Below, in pieces: positions 39,705 to 52,222 of a stretch of DNA of 64,000 nt (position 1 is its first letter; each line of letters begins with the position of its first letter). The stretch is from contig NC_134027.1 in the NCBI RefSeq assembly GCF_964204645.1, positions 2,282,485 to 2,346,484 on the forward strand. The letters are read 5' to 3'. Below the pieces are notes generated by a model, which saw only the letters and a program-made list of their open reading frames with translations, made no database searches and was not told the DNA's origin. The stretch is from Tubulanus polymorphus (lineage: Eukaryota; Nemertea; Palaeonemertea; Tubulaniformes; Tubulanidae). Position numbers and translations under genes: made by a program.

Positions 39705-42700
39705 ATGGTGAACGACGATCTGAACAATGATGAAAAACAGTCTCTTCTTGTTCAAAATAATGAACCATCGACGAGTAACAGTAGCAGAGTGCACCAGTCT
39801 CCGCAGCAGCAGCAGTACGGTGGAACAACTAATAATTCAGAAAATGATCCCACTTTTGAAATAACTCCAGGACAAATTCCAATTCCGGACTCACCAGAAC
39901 ATGAAGTACGCCAACCATTTTCCTTGGGTGTTATCATAAAATGTAGGTATGGTATATCTAATTCCCAAACTCTAATTTCAGGCAAGTTTTAGTTTCCGGA
40001 AATTATGGGCATTCACTGGACCGGGATTTTTGATGAGTATTGCATATTTGGATCCAGGAAATATAGAATCTGATCTTCAAACGGGCGCGATCGCGAAATA
40101 CAAGGTATTTTCGCCTTATAGAATTCGGAAACGGACTCTAATTCTAGCCTTGATCAATCAGATGTGTAGATTATCTGTCATTTTTCTGTTTTAGTTGTTA
40201 TGGGTTCTTATGTGGTCTACAATCATGGGTCTAGCTTTACAGCTACTAGCTGCCAGACTTGGTTGTGTTACAGGTACATTTCTGAATGAATTACCTTCAT
40301 TATGAGGTTCCCGCAATACTGAGAAATTGCGAAAACTTGGGAATTTCGAAATAAAATTAACTGGTTCCTTTTAATGGTCAATTATCTTTCATGTGTAAAA
40401 ATGTAGATGTATTTGTTGTAAGGTATGAATTTGGCTGAAGTTTGTCGCAAAGAGTATAAAATCGGGCCTCGTATAGTACTGTGGTTAATGATGGAAGTTG
40501 CTATTATTGGCAGCGATATACAAGAAGTTATTGGTTCAGCAATAGCTATCAATTTACTCTCATATGATAAGTAAGTTCTCTCAATGATAAATTAGAGTTC
40601 TGTCACTTTGAAAGCATGTAATATTATATGTTCTGATGTAGGATTCCGATATGGGCCGGGGTACTGATTACCGGTGTCGACACTTTCACATTTCTCTTCC
40701 TCGAAAATGCCGGTTTACGTAAATTAGAAGCATTATTCGGCGCTCTTATTACGACCATGGCTGTCGCATTCCTTTACATGGTAAATAATATCCTTGTAGT
40801 GTCAAATAATATCGATTACTGAAATTGATTATTTGTATATTATATTCTTGTTTATTTTATAGTATATAACAGTTAAACCTGACCAGGGACAGATTCTGAT
40901 TGGTTTATGGTTCCCCTGGTGTCAGAATTGTGATTCAGCCGCGATACAGCAGCTAGTTGGTATTGTAGGAGCTGTTATTATGCCGCATAATATTTATCTT
41001 CACAGCGCTTTAGTTTTAGTAAGTATCGGTCAGAGTTTCGAATAGCGAAATTGTCGAAAGAGCACTTTAAACTCGAAACAGTATAAGGCAACAATGGTTT
41101 AACCCCTGGATCCATGTGTCTAATTTCAATCGATGTTGATAACGCTTGCGAATTTTTCAGTCGAGAATCTTGGATCGAAGAGATGAACGTAAAGTAAAGG
41201 AAGCCAATAAATATTATTCCATTGAATCAGGTAAATTTATTCATATCTTTAAGTGTTAACAATTTTTTACACCAAAACCTTGAACTTAATTCAACTGATT
41301 CGATATGATTTATTTCAGCTATTGCGCTGTTTGTGTCGTTCTTGATTAATTTATTTGTCGTCGCTGTTTTCGCGAAGGCTTTTTCTGACCGAACTGACGC
41401 AGCAACACTAAGAGTAGCTGTAAGTTTACAGTTCATCTCACATCGCAGATCTAGATATCGTCGTTATTTGTGTGTTCATTGCTTTGTTTTCTAGGGAGAA
41501 TGGATCAATGAGAAATACGGTTTGGCAGCAAAAGTAATTTGGGGTATCGGTATTCTCGCCGCTGGTCAGAGTTCAACAATGACCGGTACTTATGCTGGAC
41601 AGTTTGTTATGGAGGTAAATAGATTCTACGAAATTCGTGTTCATTGAAGAGAAAAATTGAATATAATTGTTGGTACTAATTAGTAAATTAATATTACAGG
41701 GTTTCCTGAAGATGCGATGGGCAAAATGGAAGCGTGTTTTATTAACGCGTTCTATAGCTATGGTGCCGACCATTTTAGTTGCTTTACTCGCCCATCAATT
41801 CCTCGATTTACTCAACAGTTGGTTGAATGTACTACAATCCGTGCAGTTACCGTTTGCTTTGTTGCCGGTGCTTCATTTTACGAACAGCGAGCGTATCATG
41901 GGTGACTTTAAAAACGGACGGTAAGTACTTCGCATATAGATCAAAATTGAATCGTACATTGTCCCCAAATCTAAGTAGGGTATTGTCTAGTCAGCGATAA
42001 AAACATGTGACAGCCTTTATCTAATAATAAATCATTCACGAAAGTTTTAATCATGTTTTTTTAGAGTGACACGGATTGTAATGTGGGTTTTGGCTTTACT
42101 CGTCATGTTTATCAATATGTACTTGCTATACATTTATTTGGTAAGTGTATTCATTTAGAAAATCAATAGCTTTCATCCCCATTTACATAACCGCTGCGGT
42201 AGTAATTACCTTAGAAAATTTAACGTATGTCTAAACATTGTTCATCTAACCAGTTGGTCAGTTCAAGAAGTAATTGAAATGCTACCTATTCAAGGAGGCG
42301 TTAGTAATGTATGTGCGAAGCGTTCTAAGCAATCTGTCTGGATTTAACGCGCGATGTTTGAATAAATATTAATAATAAAAATATCATCCCTTACCATAAT
42401 AACAGTGATTTATCAATATTTTCTTGTTTTATATCATAAAGGATGTAGGTTTGAAATGGTATGTGTATTTGATAGTTTCGGTCGTACTTATAGTTTATCT
42501 GCTGTTCGTTTTCTACCTCGTAAGTTTCTAGTATTTAATTGAAAGAAGATATTGATGAAAATAAGAAATATACAAAATCAGTGAACATGCATACTTTGTA
42601 TCTGAATTGCAGGCAATTGGAATCAAACAGTGGATGTATTTACAGGTAAGTCATGTTTTGAATTAATTGTTGTTGATTTCCGCATAAAGCTTTATGTCGA

Positions 42701-42895
42701 ACTTAGAATTGTATCTATTTTCTATAGATTTGGCTGTACGGAAAGTTGAATATAGATACAACTTCAGCTTATTTGGAACTGGAAGAATACTTAGAACGCC
42801 AATACTACCCTGATATTAGAAGTCTGCACAGAACTCAAAGTATTGTTCATCCAAGCGGTATCGATTTGGAAACCTCAGCCAATGAAGGCTATTAA
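39705..42895 (+). CDS. NRAMP/SLC11 divalent metal (Fe2+/Mn2+)-proton symporter
   Basis: Fourteen exons: 39705-39946, 39993-40104, 40195-40273, 40423-40570, 40642-40780, 40863-41018, 41161-41230, 41319-41419, 41495-41614, 41700-41920, 42065-42140, 42442-42519, 42613-42645, 42728-42895, giving 580 aa with continuous phases. The Gln/Ser/Asn-rich cytoplasmic N-terminus is followed by [29 protein letters not shown] (TM1; D and N bind metal). TM6 contains [12 protein letters not shown] with the M-P-H metal motif. The consensus transport loop is [20 protein letters not shown]. The family imports ferrous iron and manganese across plasma or endosomal membranes with protons. It is closest in layout to animal SLC11A2/Malvolio. 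The C-terminus has acidic LEEYLE motifs. I saw no iron-responsive CAGTGN hairpin in the short 3'UTR (AATAAA about 43257). Confidence 0.95.
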
Positions 42896-43768
42896 AACAA
42901 TCACTTCATATCATGAACTATCCTACATATTGTTAATTACAGGCTAATTAAGGCAGCCTCATTTTTGAGGACTATTCAGTAATATCAATCACTGCCCGTG
43001 TGTCCGATGAGAGAATCTCGACTGCGGTAAAGTTTACACATATTTTACTCGTGAAACTCTTGCCGTATTTCCGTAGAAAGAATCTCGATTGCGGTTTGAG
43101 TTTTCTTGGCTCTTCCACATGTAATTCAACGTTCATACATATATACTACTGGTATTTTGTAAGTTTTACAATATTGTGCGCTCATGAATTATGGATTGAT
43201 CAAGTGAACTATTATTATTATGATGTGATATTGGTGCTATATTTATAGATTTGAAAATAAATGAATAATTATTCTGTTAATATTTAAGTGTATTCATTTT
43301 CATTTTGACTGCTGTATTGTGTAATTGGAGGGATTTACAGATGAAACACAGTCTGATTTTTTTTTCGAGTGGCATTTGAGCACTTATAGGGATTATTTCT
43401 CTGAAATTTCCCCAAAATAGTGCTACTTTTTTGCAAGTTTACCAGAAAATTTTTTCACAACATTTTATGAAGTGATACAAACTATTGTTAAAAAATCAAT
43501 CATTTCTGGATGAATGATGTCATCTTGGAAAGTGCGAAATACTGTGTTTCAATCATTATCTTTAACCTGGAAATCTCGGAAATAAAATTTAATTTGCTTT
43601 AGATTCTTCCCCTAGCATGTGAGTTGCAGGTGGCGCAGGCAGCCGTGAGATCCCATTTTGTTGGTCAGCCTTATAACTCCAGTTTGGAATCTAACCACGT
43701 GATCAATCCGGAACAGTCAGTAGTAGAGTAGAGTGCAGATTGACTAATGGAATAGACCATTTGACAAA
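42896..43768. other. NRAMP 3'UTR and STRIP promoter interval
   Basis: The NRAMP 3'UTR runs to an AATAAA at about 43257-43262. The rest, up to the STRIP ATG at 43769, has no recognisable coding or RNA feature and must hold the STRIP promoter and leader. Confidence 0.45.
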
Positions 43769-46700
43769 ATGGACGGGAATCCCGGAAAACGGGGTTTGCC
43801 TAAATTAAGAGAGCTTTTACGCCGTCAGAGAAGAGATTCTGAGGTATTCTTATTTCCATGTAATTCCTTTGAAGCTCATTGATTTATCGAATGAATAAAA
43901 TATTCATGTTAGACAGGAGAGAGTGACATTAATCATTGAAACTAAATTTAGTCTGTGTGTTTACCTTGTTTAATGTATTATTATATAGCTTGCTCACTTC
44001 TTGATTTCACCTCACTTCACTGTGACATTCACTTCTCAGCCTTCCTTCTTTAACCTATACATTTTCAGACTTTGAGTGATTCTCCTGATATAGATTTCGT
44101 ATATGATGATGCGGATGATTATCAAACTGAAATAGCAGGTAGGGCCTGAAAACGCTGGAAGAAACTCTTTTTTCAGTCTTTTGTAGTAGAGACTCGAGAG
44201 CTGGCCCAACCAGCCTCATACATTAACCAGCAACCACAAAAACAATGAGCCTGGGTCCAGTTCCACAGTTCTTCTGAGTTAAGATTTGACTCTGGGTTAA
44301 AACATTGAAAATGAACTTACTTTAACTCTAACTCACAACTGTGGAACTGGGTCCTGCTCTGCTGGCAGTAGCAATAGTTTCAATGCCTGCTCTACCTGCT
44401 GATATCCCCTCTCTAGGCGGATGTCGTCCTAATTCATTTTAATGAATTATTTCTTTTACAGAATTATATAGTTACACGGAAGAACCTGAATTTGAATTAA
44501 ATCAGCAATGTTTTGAAGAGGTTCTCCAGCAATACTGTAAGATATTTCCGGAACAACTTTTTATCTTTGAAATGATGAAAAAAGAGAAAAAAACTTGGCA
44601 ATATGACAAAGTTATTTTTATGTTTCAGGTCCTGGTAAAAAATGGAAGGACATGGAACACAGCGATCAGATAAACCATATAATGCGTTTACAAGATCTTT
44701 TTGAACAAAGTGATCGAGATAAAAGAATGAAAACAGTCCGAGCCGCTTTATATCTGGTTCAAGGTACATTTCTTTCTTAATTTCATGAAAATGGGAAGAA
44801 CTATTCTTCAAATTCAATTGTTGGGTATTTCAGGAATTTTTGGTGAATGTGAAACTGAAGAAGATCAGTTCAGATGGACAAGTTATAACGTGATATTACT
44901 GTATGAATGTGGAACGCTCATGTCATTTGTCGAGTTACTCAATATGGAAATGGAGTAAGTGAATCGACTCTGATTGATTGAGAAGCTCAGGGTTTATCAG
45001 GATTCTTACAGATCATAGAAAATCAGGGAATCCAGGGGCTGCATTTGACCAAAAGTTGTCACTATGAACTTTTAATTGTCACTATGTCAACTATTCCACT
45101 GGTTAACTCTAACCAACCTTTGACTGGCACATCAAAGCTCTCGATAATAAAGAGATATCACTCTTTTAGAATTCAATCAGTGAATTTTTGGTCAACAGTC
45201 GACGAATATCAGGGAAATTTGGATTCCCTGGTCTGTACAAACCCTCTAGATCAAACAATTCCTCAATGGGTTTCATTGATTTCATTTTATTTACAGAAAT
45301 GCGACTGCAACATCTTCCGCATTACGTAAACCAGCAGTATCTCTAGCTGATAGCACTGATCTAAGGTATGTTTCTGATTCCGGATTAGGAATGCAATGTT
45401 GTTTCCTCGAGTCTTAATGATTATTGTCAATATACTTTTCATTCAGAGTTATATTGAATATCATTTATTTGATGGTCGAAACAATGAGATTTGAAACTGA
45501 AAATGAATCAGATGAATGGAAAAATGTGAGAGAAAACTTTAGGAATGAATTAGGTAAATATTGCTTTATTCGATAAGCTTTAATGCGACTTTTTATAAAA
45601 CCTAATTGATATTTGACTGGTTCTCTCATTTTAAGCCGCACCGATGTTTGGAGAGGAACCTTTAGCTGTAATATTGTTCAGCATGGTGACTAAGTTTTGT
45701 AGTGGCAATGCTCCACATTTTCCGATGAAGAAAGTTCTGCTCGTGCTGTGGAAAGTGGTTCTCGTAAGCGTTTATGTTGCGTCGTTTAAATTTACAAAAA
45801 TATAAACCGAGGAAATCGCGTATCAAGAAGAAATGACCGATCTGTAGAGACCATGTTTTGTAAATATGAATGATATGTTTCTATGACAGCTTTCACTCGG
45901 TGATCTGCGTACGTTTTACCACAAGAAGAATGAAGTACGATCGACGTACGACCTGCGACCGATTCCTGAAGATACGCATGAAGTTTGTAAAGCAATGCGA
46001 GCGGCATCACCTCCCGCCTCGGCAGCCGACCTCATCGAACAACAACAGATGCCGCGACGTGGACGCATGAAAAAGGTACCGCTTCGATAACTGATGTTTA
46101 TATAAAAAGTTTGTGGAAGTTTATTCGAATGAAATACTAGTAGATTGTCGACCCACAATGAAAACAGTTTTGAAACATCGGAGAATTATATTGAAAAGTC
46201 TGAATTAGCAGACAAACAGGGTCCCTATGGCTCCTTGATTCCTAATTCTAAACAGAAAATGTGGTGCTTGAAACTTCTTTAATTTGAGCAAAATGCTCAA
46301 AACTCTGTATTTCTAAGGACCCTGATCAAAAAGCCATTTTCTAGGGAAATTTTTGGTTTTTTCATTGTGGGTTTGACACTTAAGTCTTCATTCACAACAA
46401 ATCATGAATTTCGAACTCTTCATGAATGAAATACTATCAGCATACTGCTCTCTAATACTTTTCTTTTACTGCGAGAAATATTGCTTATCTACAATATAAC
46501 ATATCTGAAAACAATAACTAGGCCTATATTGTAAACCTTTCGCTTCCTATCTGGCTTCTGATTAGGATTTTAAAACAACATTCGCGATGAGGAGATTTAG
46601 TTTCATGTGAATTGCTTACTAATTGTATATCATACTACTGCTTGCTACTGGTCCGGTAGCTCGCGCATTCTACACTAAGTTTGATGGTGAATGGAGAAAA

Positions 46701-49700
46701 AACGATTAAGGGTAACACGGAGTCACAATAATCTTAGAATCTTGTGCGCTTTACTTCAGTGGTCAATGCTTTATACCCTTTATGTTCAGTAAGATTCATA
46801 ATAAGTCTAGCTATAGATATAAATGCATTTGAATAAAGTATTCCTTAGTAGTCTGGAGATGATTGAAAATGCATGTCTGAAGTTTTGAGTTAAATGCACT
46901 AGCACGAGCATAACCAGTGCTATGGTACGTTAGAGCTGACAAAATTGGATGAGCTTGAAAATTTCTTTACAAATATTTAATTTAATGGTCCTTTATGAAT
47001 AGTTACAAGATATTTGCATCAGTTTGCTAATGTTGGATCCTACTGCCTGGTAAATAAAAGAAAATTCTTTATTTCATCTATGACTAACAAACTGCTCATG
47101 TAGATCTATCTACATCTTGATTCATTCATTTATATACAGCTGGGTTTGTGTTTAAAGAGACAGTCAGACTCCTCTCTTTCCTGCTAAAAGAGAAAAGTCC
47201 CTACCTTCATTGATCACAGGGTTGATATCATTCTGAATACACTACAGTCAGAGTCAGTTAAGTCGTTATCACGTCATTAAAGTCGCAGTTGCAAATTCTC
47301 AATATGTTTTATGTATGTACCCGTACTTAATGAGTGGGTGATATTAATATGAGTTAATATGCAAAATCCACAGTTAGTTAGTTAGGAGGAAGGAGTCTAC
47401 TGTTTGTTAAAAACCCACTCGGATCCAGCCTTGGTACACGGCAGCTTTTCGTTTCCTCGCTTGCTCTGCTTGAAAGCTTTAAAGCTGTCTTATACCAAGA
47501 ACGTAACTGCATCTCTGCCCTAGGGCCTCGTTAAACAGAGCAGCCTCGAAGATCCGTTTGAAAACGGCGATGATGAAATCAGTCGCGAGATCGAGAACAG
47601 TCGTAGTAGCGATGATGAGGTAATGCCACCAGGTACACCTCGTCCTGGATCTCCCGTCGAAAGTAAAGCTCTACCGTGGACTCCAAAAGTCAGGTTAGCA
47701 AATCAATACTTCATTTTGAATTGAGCGCTGGTTAATTTCTTTTTTTCTCATTCATTTTTGTTCGTAATCTATCTTTCTTTAGACAACGAGACCTTGAAAA
47801 TTTCCTCGAACACACGAGAGCGAAATTCGTAGGATTTCAAGTTCGAAATGACCAAGAATCACTGGCTGGAATGCCTCAACCGATACACGAGGGTGTTAAA
47901 GTTCTTAAACAGGTCAGTTCACTCAATTTGCTTTTATAAGTGAAAAAAATCTCTCGAGCTTAAATGAGTCTTCATTGAGTCATTCATATTTTCAGCATTT
48001 GTACGTTTCACTAACTGAAATTCAAATAAAGAGAGAGGAAGATATAGCTAAGAATCCGCTGTCACAGGTCAAGTATTCAGTCAATAACCATTTATTAAAC
48101 ATCTCCTGAACGTTCAGTGTTATATTTTGTATGTGAATATTTTTACAGCCGGAAGTAGATATAGCGGAAACACCCACTGAAGTTCTGTATAAAGCCATGT
48201 TGCCAAATCTTCCTCAGTATATGGTAAAAATCATTACATTTCAGCTGATATGGTGTTTATTTTTCATTCTAGAATATTAATTCTCACGTTTTTATCGTTA
48301 TTGTTAGATTGCTCTTTTGAAAATCTTGCTGGCAGCTGCGCCGACTTCTAAAGCGAAGACTGATTCGATTAACATATTGGCTGATGTACTTCCCGAGGAA
48401 ATGCCGTAAGTGTTGAATCTTTTCCGGAAACGTCTTCAAGATTCACTCGATGTATCCGTGTTTTCTATGTTTGTGTGTATTATAGAACGACTGTGCTACA
48501 ATCGATGAAATTAGGAATCGATGTAAACAGACACAAAGAGACAATAGTGAAGGCGATATCTGGAGTACTGTTGTTACTACTTAAACATTTCAAACTCAAT
48601 CATGTCTATCAGGTACATATGAAATTTTAATCATCTACCGTCAAAAGTTATAACGCCTTCCTTTTTGATGCTACTGCTCAGATAAAGCCAACATTTTTCA
48701 GAGAACAAATTTACCCAATGTAACTCGAATTCAATGGAAAATACCATTTATTATAATGCTGCCAAATTTGTTGTTGCTATGTCATGATTGTCATAGATCA
48801 AAATAGTGGCATTATAAAAAACTTATACTGTATTGTGAGTTAATAATGATTTATGAATCAATTTACCTCTTTTCTTTTCAGTTTGAATTTATGAGTCAAC
48901 ATCTAGTGTTTGCTAACTGTATACCGTTAATATTGAAGTTCTTCAATCAGAACATCATGTCATACGTGACTGCTCGTAATTCGTGAGTACTGTTGTATTT
49001 GGTACATTCAACTGAGCTGAAGCTCTCATTGGATAAGTCATTGTATTTCTCATTTAATTTACGAAGTGTGAATTATTGTTTGTTTGTCATTGACATAATA
49101 ATGTTGATAACTATGATGATTTGAGCAAGTTTCACTGTAATATGGAATTCTTTGATACTTAATTCAATCAGTGGTCACTGGATTTAATGTAAAGGATTTC
49201 TTAATTTTAGGATTACTTTGATAGACTTCCCAGCATGTGTGATCGGGGCTCAACCTGAATTGACTGCTGAGAATTTGGTCAGTTTCGCCGAAATAAACTA
49301 TCAATAAATATCATAGCATTAATAATCAATAATTGAAGCTTTCTGTTCTGTTTACAGGAGGCCGGTGAAACTCAAGCGTACTGTTGGAGAAATCTATTTT
49401 CTTGTATAAATCTGCTAAGAATCCTCAATAAACTCACGAAATGGAAGCATTCACGTACAATGGTCAGTATTCGTATTGTGATTCATCATACAGCGTAACT
49501 TCATTACTACAAACTTCAGAGGGCTGAATATTTGTTCGTTGATTAGATTCTTAGCAGATAGCCACGGAAAACAACTTGCATGTCAGGGAAAAAGCAAGTC
49601 AAATAAAAGTGGCCACCCTGATATTTTGTTCATGACAAGCGATAGTTCATTTTATCCAGTATGAAGTTAATGAAACTGTCTTATTTTAGATAAAACTTTA

Positions 49701-50655
49701 AGTGTATTGTTTGTGATGAATCGTTTCATCTGAATTCATTACAATCAGGTTTCACTGTATCATCGTATAACGTGCTAACATTTTTTTTTCTTCAGATGCT
49801 CGTCGTGTTCAAATCGGCACCGATTCTAAAACGCGCGTTGAAAGTGAAACACGCCATGATGCAGCTGTACGTGCTGAAGCTGTTGAAGATGCAGACTAAA
49901 TATCTCGGTCGTCAGTGGCGTAAAAGTAACATGAAGACAATGTCAGCGATTTACGCGATGGTTCGACATCGTCTGAATGATGATTGGGCTTATGGAAATG
50001 GTATGTTACATTTTTTCAATTCAAGGATCTTGAATCACCTCTAAATCACCTTTGAAAAATTAGCCTTAAATCCTTCAATTTTGGAAATATCTAGGGGAAA
50101 TCGAAAATTATGGAAACATTTCCATCCATTTAAGCAGTCCAATATAAGAATGTAAACCATAAAACACCTCGAAATTTTTAGTGGCTCAAGAGACCTCTTG
50201 AGAAGAAACAGTTACCACTAAGCATATCTTGTAATTTAATCAGGAATTTTTGGTCAAGTCCAGGGACCATCATGGAATTTTGGATTCCCTGATATTAATT
50301 TATGAAACTCTGATTCTAATAAAATGTTTGAGTTAGTATGAACTTTAACACTTTGTATTCATTAGATGAATAAACTGTGGTTTGTTACGTTGTTTGTGTT
50401 GTAGATATGGACGCGCGACCGTGGGATTTCCAAGCCGAAGAATGCGCGCTTCGTTCGTGCGTAGATCGCTTTAACAATCGTCGCTACAGTTTGGATTATT
50501 ACGATCCGGATTTCCGGCCTGTGAATAACTGTATCACAAGTTTACTCGGTCAGAACATCGAACTGAGCGACGAATTCAAACGTAATTACGAGAAATGGTT
50601 AGAAATGGAAGTGTTCACTACACAAATCGACTGGGACCAAGTATTGTGTAGATGA
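43769..50655 (+). CDS. STRIP: Striatin-interacting protein (STRIP1/2, FAM40 family)
   Basis: Core scaffold of the STRIPAK phosphatase/kinase complex, which restrains Hippo kinases and shapes the cytoskeleton. Twenty exons in agreeing phase: 43769-43843, 44069-44138, 44462-44536, 44629-44763, 44834-44954, 45297-45365, 45447-45553, 45636-45763, 45890-46075, 47524-47693, 47783-47912, 47996-48067, 48149-48223, 48308-48405, 48486-48612, 48882-48982, 49211-49277, 49358-49462, 49796-50000, 50405-50655, giving 788 aa. The N-terminal half (N1221 domain) has [20 protein letters not shown] and [15 protein letters not shown]. An acidic linker follows [18 protein letters not shown]. The C-terminal half (DUF3402) has [36 protein letters not shown] and [23 protein letters not shown]. 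Very close to both human paralogues, so a single pre-duplication gene. AATAAA near 50722. Confidence 0.96.
44253..44354. mobile_element. ~100-bp inverted-repeat element (family C, copy 2)
   Basis: Left end GGGTCCAGTTCCACAGTT and right end AACTGTGGAACTGGGTCC are inverted copies with two mismatches. The element sits in a STRIP intron and has no ORF. A degenerate relative is at 8450-8547. No clear target duplication was read. Confidence 0.65.
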
Positions 50656-52222
50656 TGCCACGCCCCCTTCAAGGGTTAAATGGTTTTAACATCTTAACCT
50701 ATAGCTCTTGAAGTGGACCTTAATAAAATATGTAGTGCTTCGTTATTCAGTAAACCGTGCCTAACTCGGACGGGACCAACTCAAGACTTTTGACTAATGC
50801 GGGCAAATTATTTTCCCATTTCCTGCAGTAGACTCCATTTATTATTTACCCCAGTGTCAATTGCCTCAATATATTACTTATTTTCTGACTATAATTCATT
50901 GTGAAAACAACCCATCCCTGATCTAATTTTCAGAAGCAAACAGAGTCTACTGTATCTTATTTTTCCAAACTTCAACCTATCACAGCTTATTTACCGGTCC
51001 CAGTTTATCCGAGTTTAGTGAGGTTTACTGTTGTATGTTTTTCAATGGTTAAAATATCTATCTACCTAAAATAATTGGCTCGAAAAAATCATGAAATAAA
51101 ATTAACCATTAATAAGATCAACAATAAACAATTCTGTTGTAGACTATGATTACTGTGGAGTCTATTGCCTTGGATTATCACATGGATATATGTTATATCG
51201 TACAAATTTTGTAACATCAATTTGTGATAAACCAATCCCTGCTCCAGCTGCCCCAAAATCTGCAAACATCGGACAGATTGATGCCACGAGTTCCGAGGCA
51301 GCAGTGTCTACTGTATGTGGAAATTTAATGACTTAGGTGTTGAATAAATGAGTTGAAGAGAGCCATTAATATTCATGGAAAGATCTCTAGTTACGTTCGT
51401 TGAAATATTGGCATTTTTGCACGAGATGCAAAAGTTTTATTAATTGCCGATTGAATGCGTGCACAGCCTGTAAAAATGTAGATCAATTTAATGTATTTAT
51501 TCGTTCTGTTCAATGCAGTTATAGCTGAATTTTGTATAAAAACAATTTTATTTATATGTATTATATATTCATGCATGCGGTCCATATGTACCTAGTGTTC
51601 AATAAAAAGATTATTCACAATACGCAAAATCCTCGCTTCATTCCTTTTATCTCTCGCTTACGACGGACAAGATTTCATCAACGCAAGATTGAAATATCAA
51701 AGATTTATTCAATATAATAATAATATATGTGTATAATACATGTTTTAATACATGAAATATGTATGGCAACCATTAACATAATTATTAAACTGTCAAATTC
51801 ACTTTTTGACGACTAATGACTTAAACCAGTTTGACTAAAAGCAACTATACCAGAGTACAAACAGTAAGACTGCTTGCCTCATCTCACGGGGACCTAAGTG
51901 GCTGGAGTAGGATAACTAATATTTTGGTTGGAGTATGCGTTAATGGGAGGCAAGCGCAGTCTACTGCATAGAAAATGTCGAATCTGCATTAATTTCTAAT
52001 CGGTAATCATTTGAATCGATGGTTTATGAGGGATGGACACAAAACCTAAGAATTAAATTCATATAAAACAAGCAAATATCCAATATAACTGTACCAGGGT
52101 CGCTACAGATCTGTCCTTCCCGGATAGAAGGAGTTTCGAGCACCTTTAAAACATAGATGTAGGGACCCCGTGTACATCTGTTTCACCTAGCAAAAACCGC
52201 CTATCATTTCATAGGTTACTCA
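50656..52222. other. Convergent intergenic region, STRIP and BTB zinc-finger gene
   Basis: STRIP poly(A) signal AATAAA at about 50722. A minus-strand AATAAA near 51711-51706 could end the zinc-finger transcript. The remaining ~1 kb shows no gene, only AT-rich sequence. Confidence 0.45.

Noticed and set aside
42896-43260. Iron-responsive element in the NRAMP 3'UTR
   Set aside because: No CAGTGN loop with a bulged C and paired stem was found on the plus strand.
44980-45245. Repeated CAGGGAAT/ATTCCCTG strings in STRIP introns (also near 37180, 50260 and 53020)
   Set aside because: Short, scattered and imperfect; no definable ends, so not called as an element family.
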